Shown: positions 63,481 to 64,000 of the stretch, one piece after another
Position numbering within the stretch: the first letter of the stretch is position 1
Layout: every line of letters starts with the position of its first letter
Assembly (NCBI GenBank): GCA_024529925.1
Contig: JAFEUB010000778.1
Span: forward strand, 535,001-599,000
Direction: 5' to 3'
Length of the DNA: 64,000 nucleotides
Origin: Ophthalmolycus amberensis
Lineage: Eukaryota > Chordata > Actinopteri > Perciformes > Zoarcidae
Notes under the pieces: model-generated
Seen by the model: the letters and a program-made list of their open reading frames with translations, nothing else
What the model was told of the DNA's origin: nothing
Database searches by the model: none
Program-made: the position numbers and the translations under genes

Positions 63481-64000
63481 AACTACAAATGTCCAAATCT
63501 TTGCATCGAAAAACTGGTCCTTATTCACAGCATCTGCTTAAAGCAAAATAAAAGTAAAACTATTTACCTCAAATTATGCTATAGATCTACTAAAATACTG
63601 TTGTTGTTGTGTGCTTTTGGCAAACAGCTGTTTTCTGGCTGATGAATTGAAGTCCAATATTCACTCTCCTTTTAGATCTGTTGTGGTTTACACCAACGCC
63701 TGAGAAAACAACATCTGGATCTTTAGCTATATGCTATGTCGATGACTCTGCTAACTCTGATTGGTGCCCATGGCCAGATAGTGTGCAGTGGGTTTATCCG
63801 ACTTCCCAACTCGGGAAACGGGACCATCTGAGGATCATGTAAATGCACCATTAAACTCGGATTTAAGCTGAGCACAAAGAAATGTTTCCCCTTCAGCAGA
63901 TGAATCTTCTGCACATATACATCAAACTCTAACAGCTCAAACAACCACCAAGAGTACAACATTGATTAGCGAAACAAGGATTAACTGCACAGTCTGAGTT
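63481..64000. other. Upstream flank, nothing recognised
   Basis: One minus-strand frame of 79 codons (63723-63962) shows no domain. Confidence 0.45.

Noticed and set aside
1..64000. CRISPR arrays, operons, phage or plasmid features
   Set aside because: No spaced direct repeats, ribosome-binding sites or dense same-strand genes. All context is vertebrate nuclear DNA.

Overview
The window looks like nuclear DNA from a ray-finned (teleost) fish. It holds almost no protein-coding sequence. It is rich in (CA)n, (GA)n, (TA)n and G/C-run microsatellites, and it carries pieces of several interspersed repeats that I recognise as typical of fish genomes: an L2/CR1-like LINE, hAT-type DNA transposon remnants, and non-autonomous elements ending in a shared GGGTGACGTCAC...CAGTCTATG terminus. 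Codon use, gene density and intergenic structure rule out a prokaryote or a compact genome.

The only host-gene coding sequence I can support is a 52-base coding exon on the minus strand (60279 down to 60228). It encodes an initiator Met and signal peptide, MLQIRDLIWGLLFAGCA, followed by a phase-1 GTGAGA splice donor. From memory this matches the start of neural cell adhesion molecule 1 (NCAM1) at 11 of 17 positions with the same length, so I call it the first coding exon of ncam1 (a or b paralogue undecided). It sits in a CpG-rich stretch (about 59460-60640) with GC boxes and CA/GA arrays, which I read as the promoter and 5' UTR region.

Layout: 1-60227 is then intron 1 of ncam1, read right to left, and exon 2 is not in the window. 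This fits the very large first intron known for NCAM1. 60280-64000 is the 5' UTR, promoter and upstream flank. Inside the intron, from left to right: a 5'-truncated LINE with an open RT C-terminal frame (444-1515); long unique-looking sequence with microsatellites; a probable DNA-transposon remnant (21401-21890); a decayed non-autonomous element (22869-23073); a 46-bp LINE-tail insertion with a perfect 12-bp target duplication (37188-37257); a hAT 5' end cut at the start of its transposase and abutting a LINE-like 3' tail (39311-39700); a 168-bp TA array (42639-42806); a dispersed repeat (46385-46705); another hAT-like remnant (52244-52690); and candidate regulatory sequence near the promoter (CTCF-like site at 58486-58500). 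A second repeat sharing the 46 kb element's terminus lies upstream of the gene (61200-61795).

I found no RNA genes, no CRISPR, no operons and no clear new biological system. The points most worth checking are the ncam1 exon 1 call, the tiny LINE insertion with intact target duplications, and the two repeats with different bodies but one shared end.
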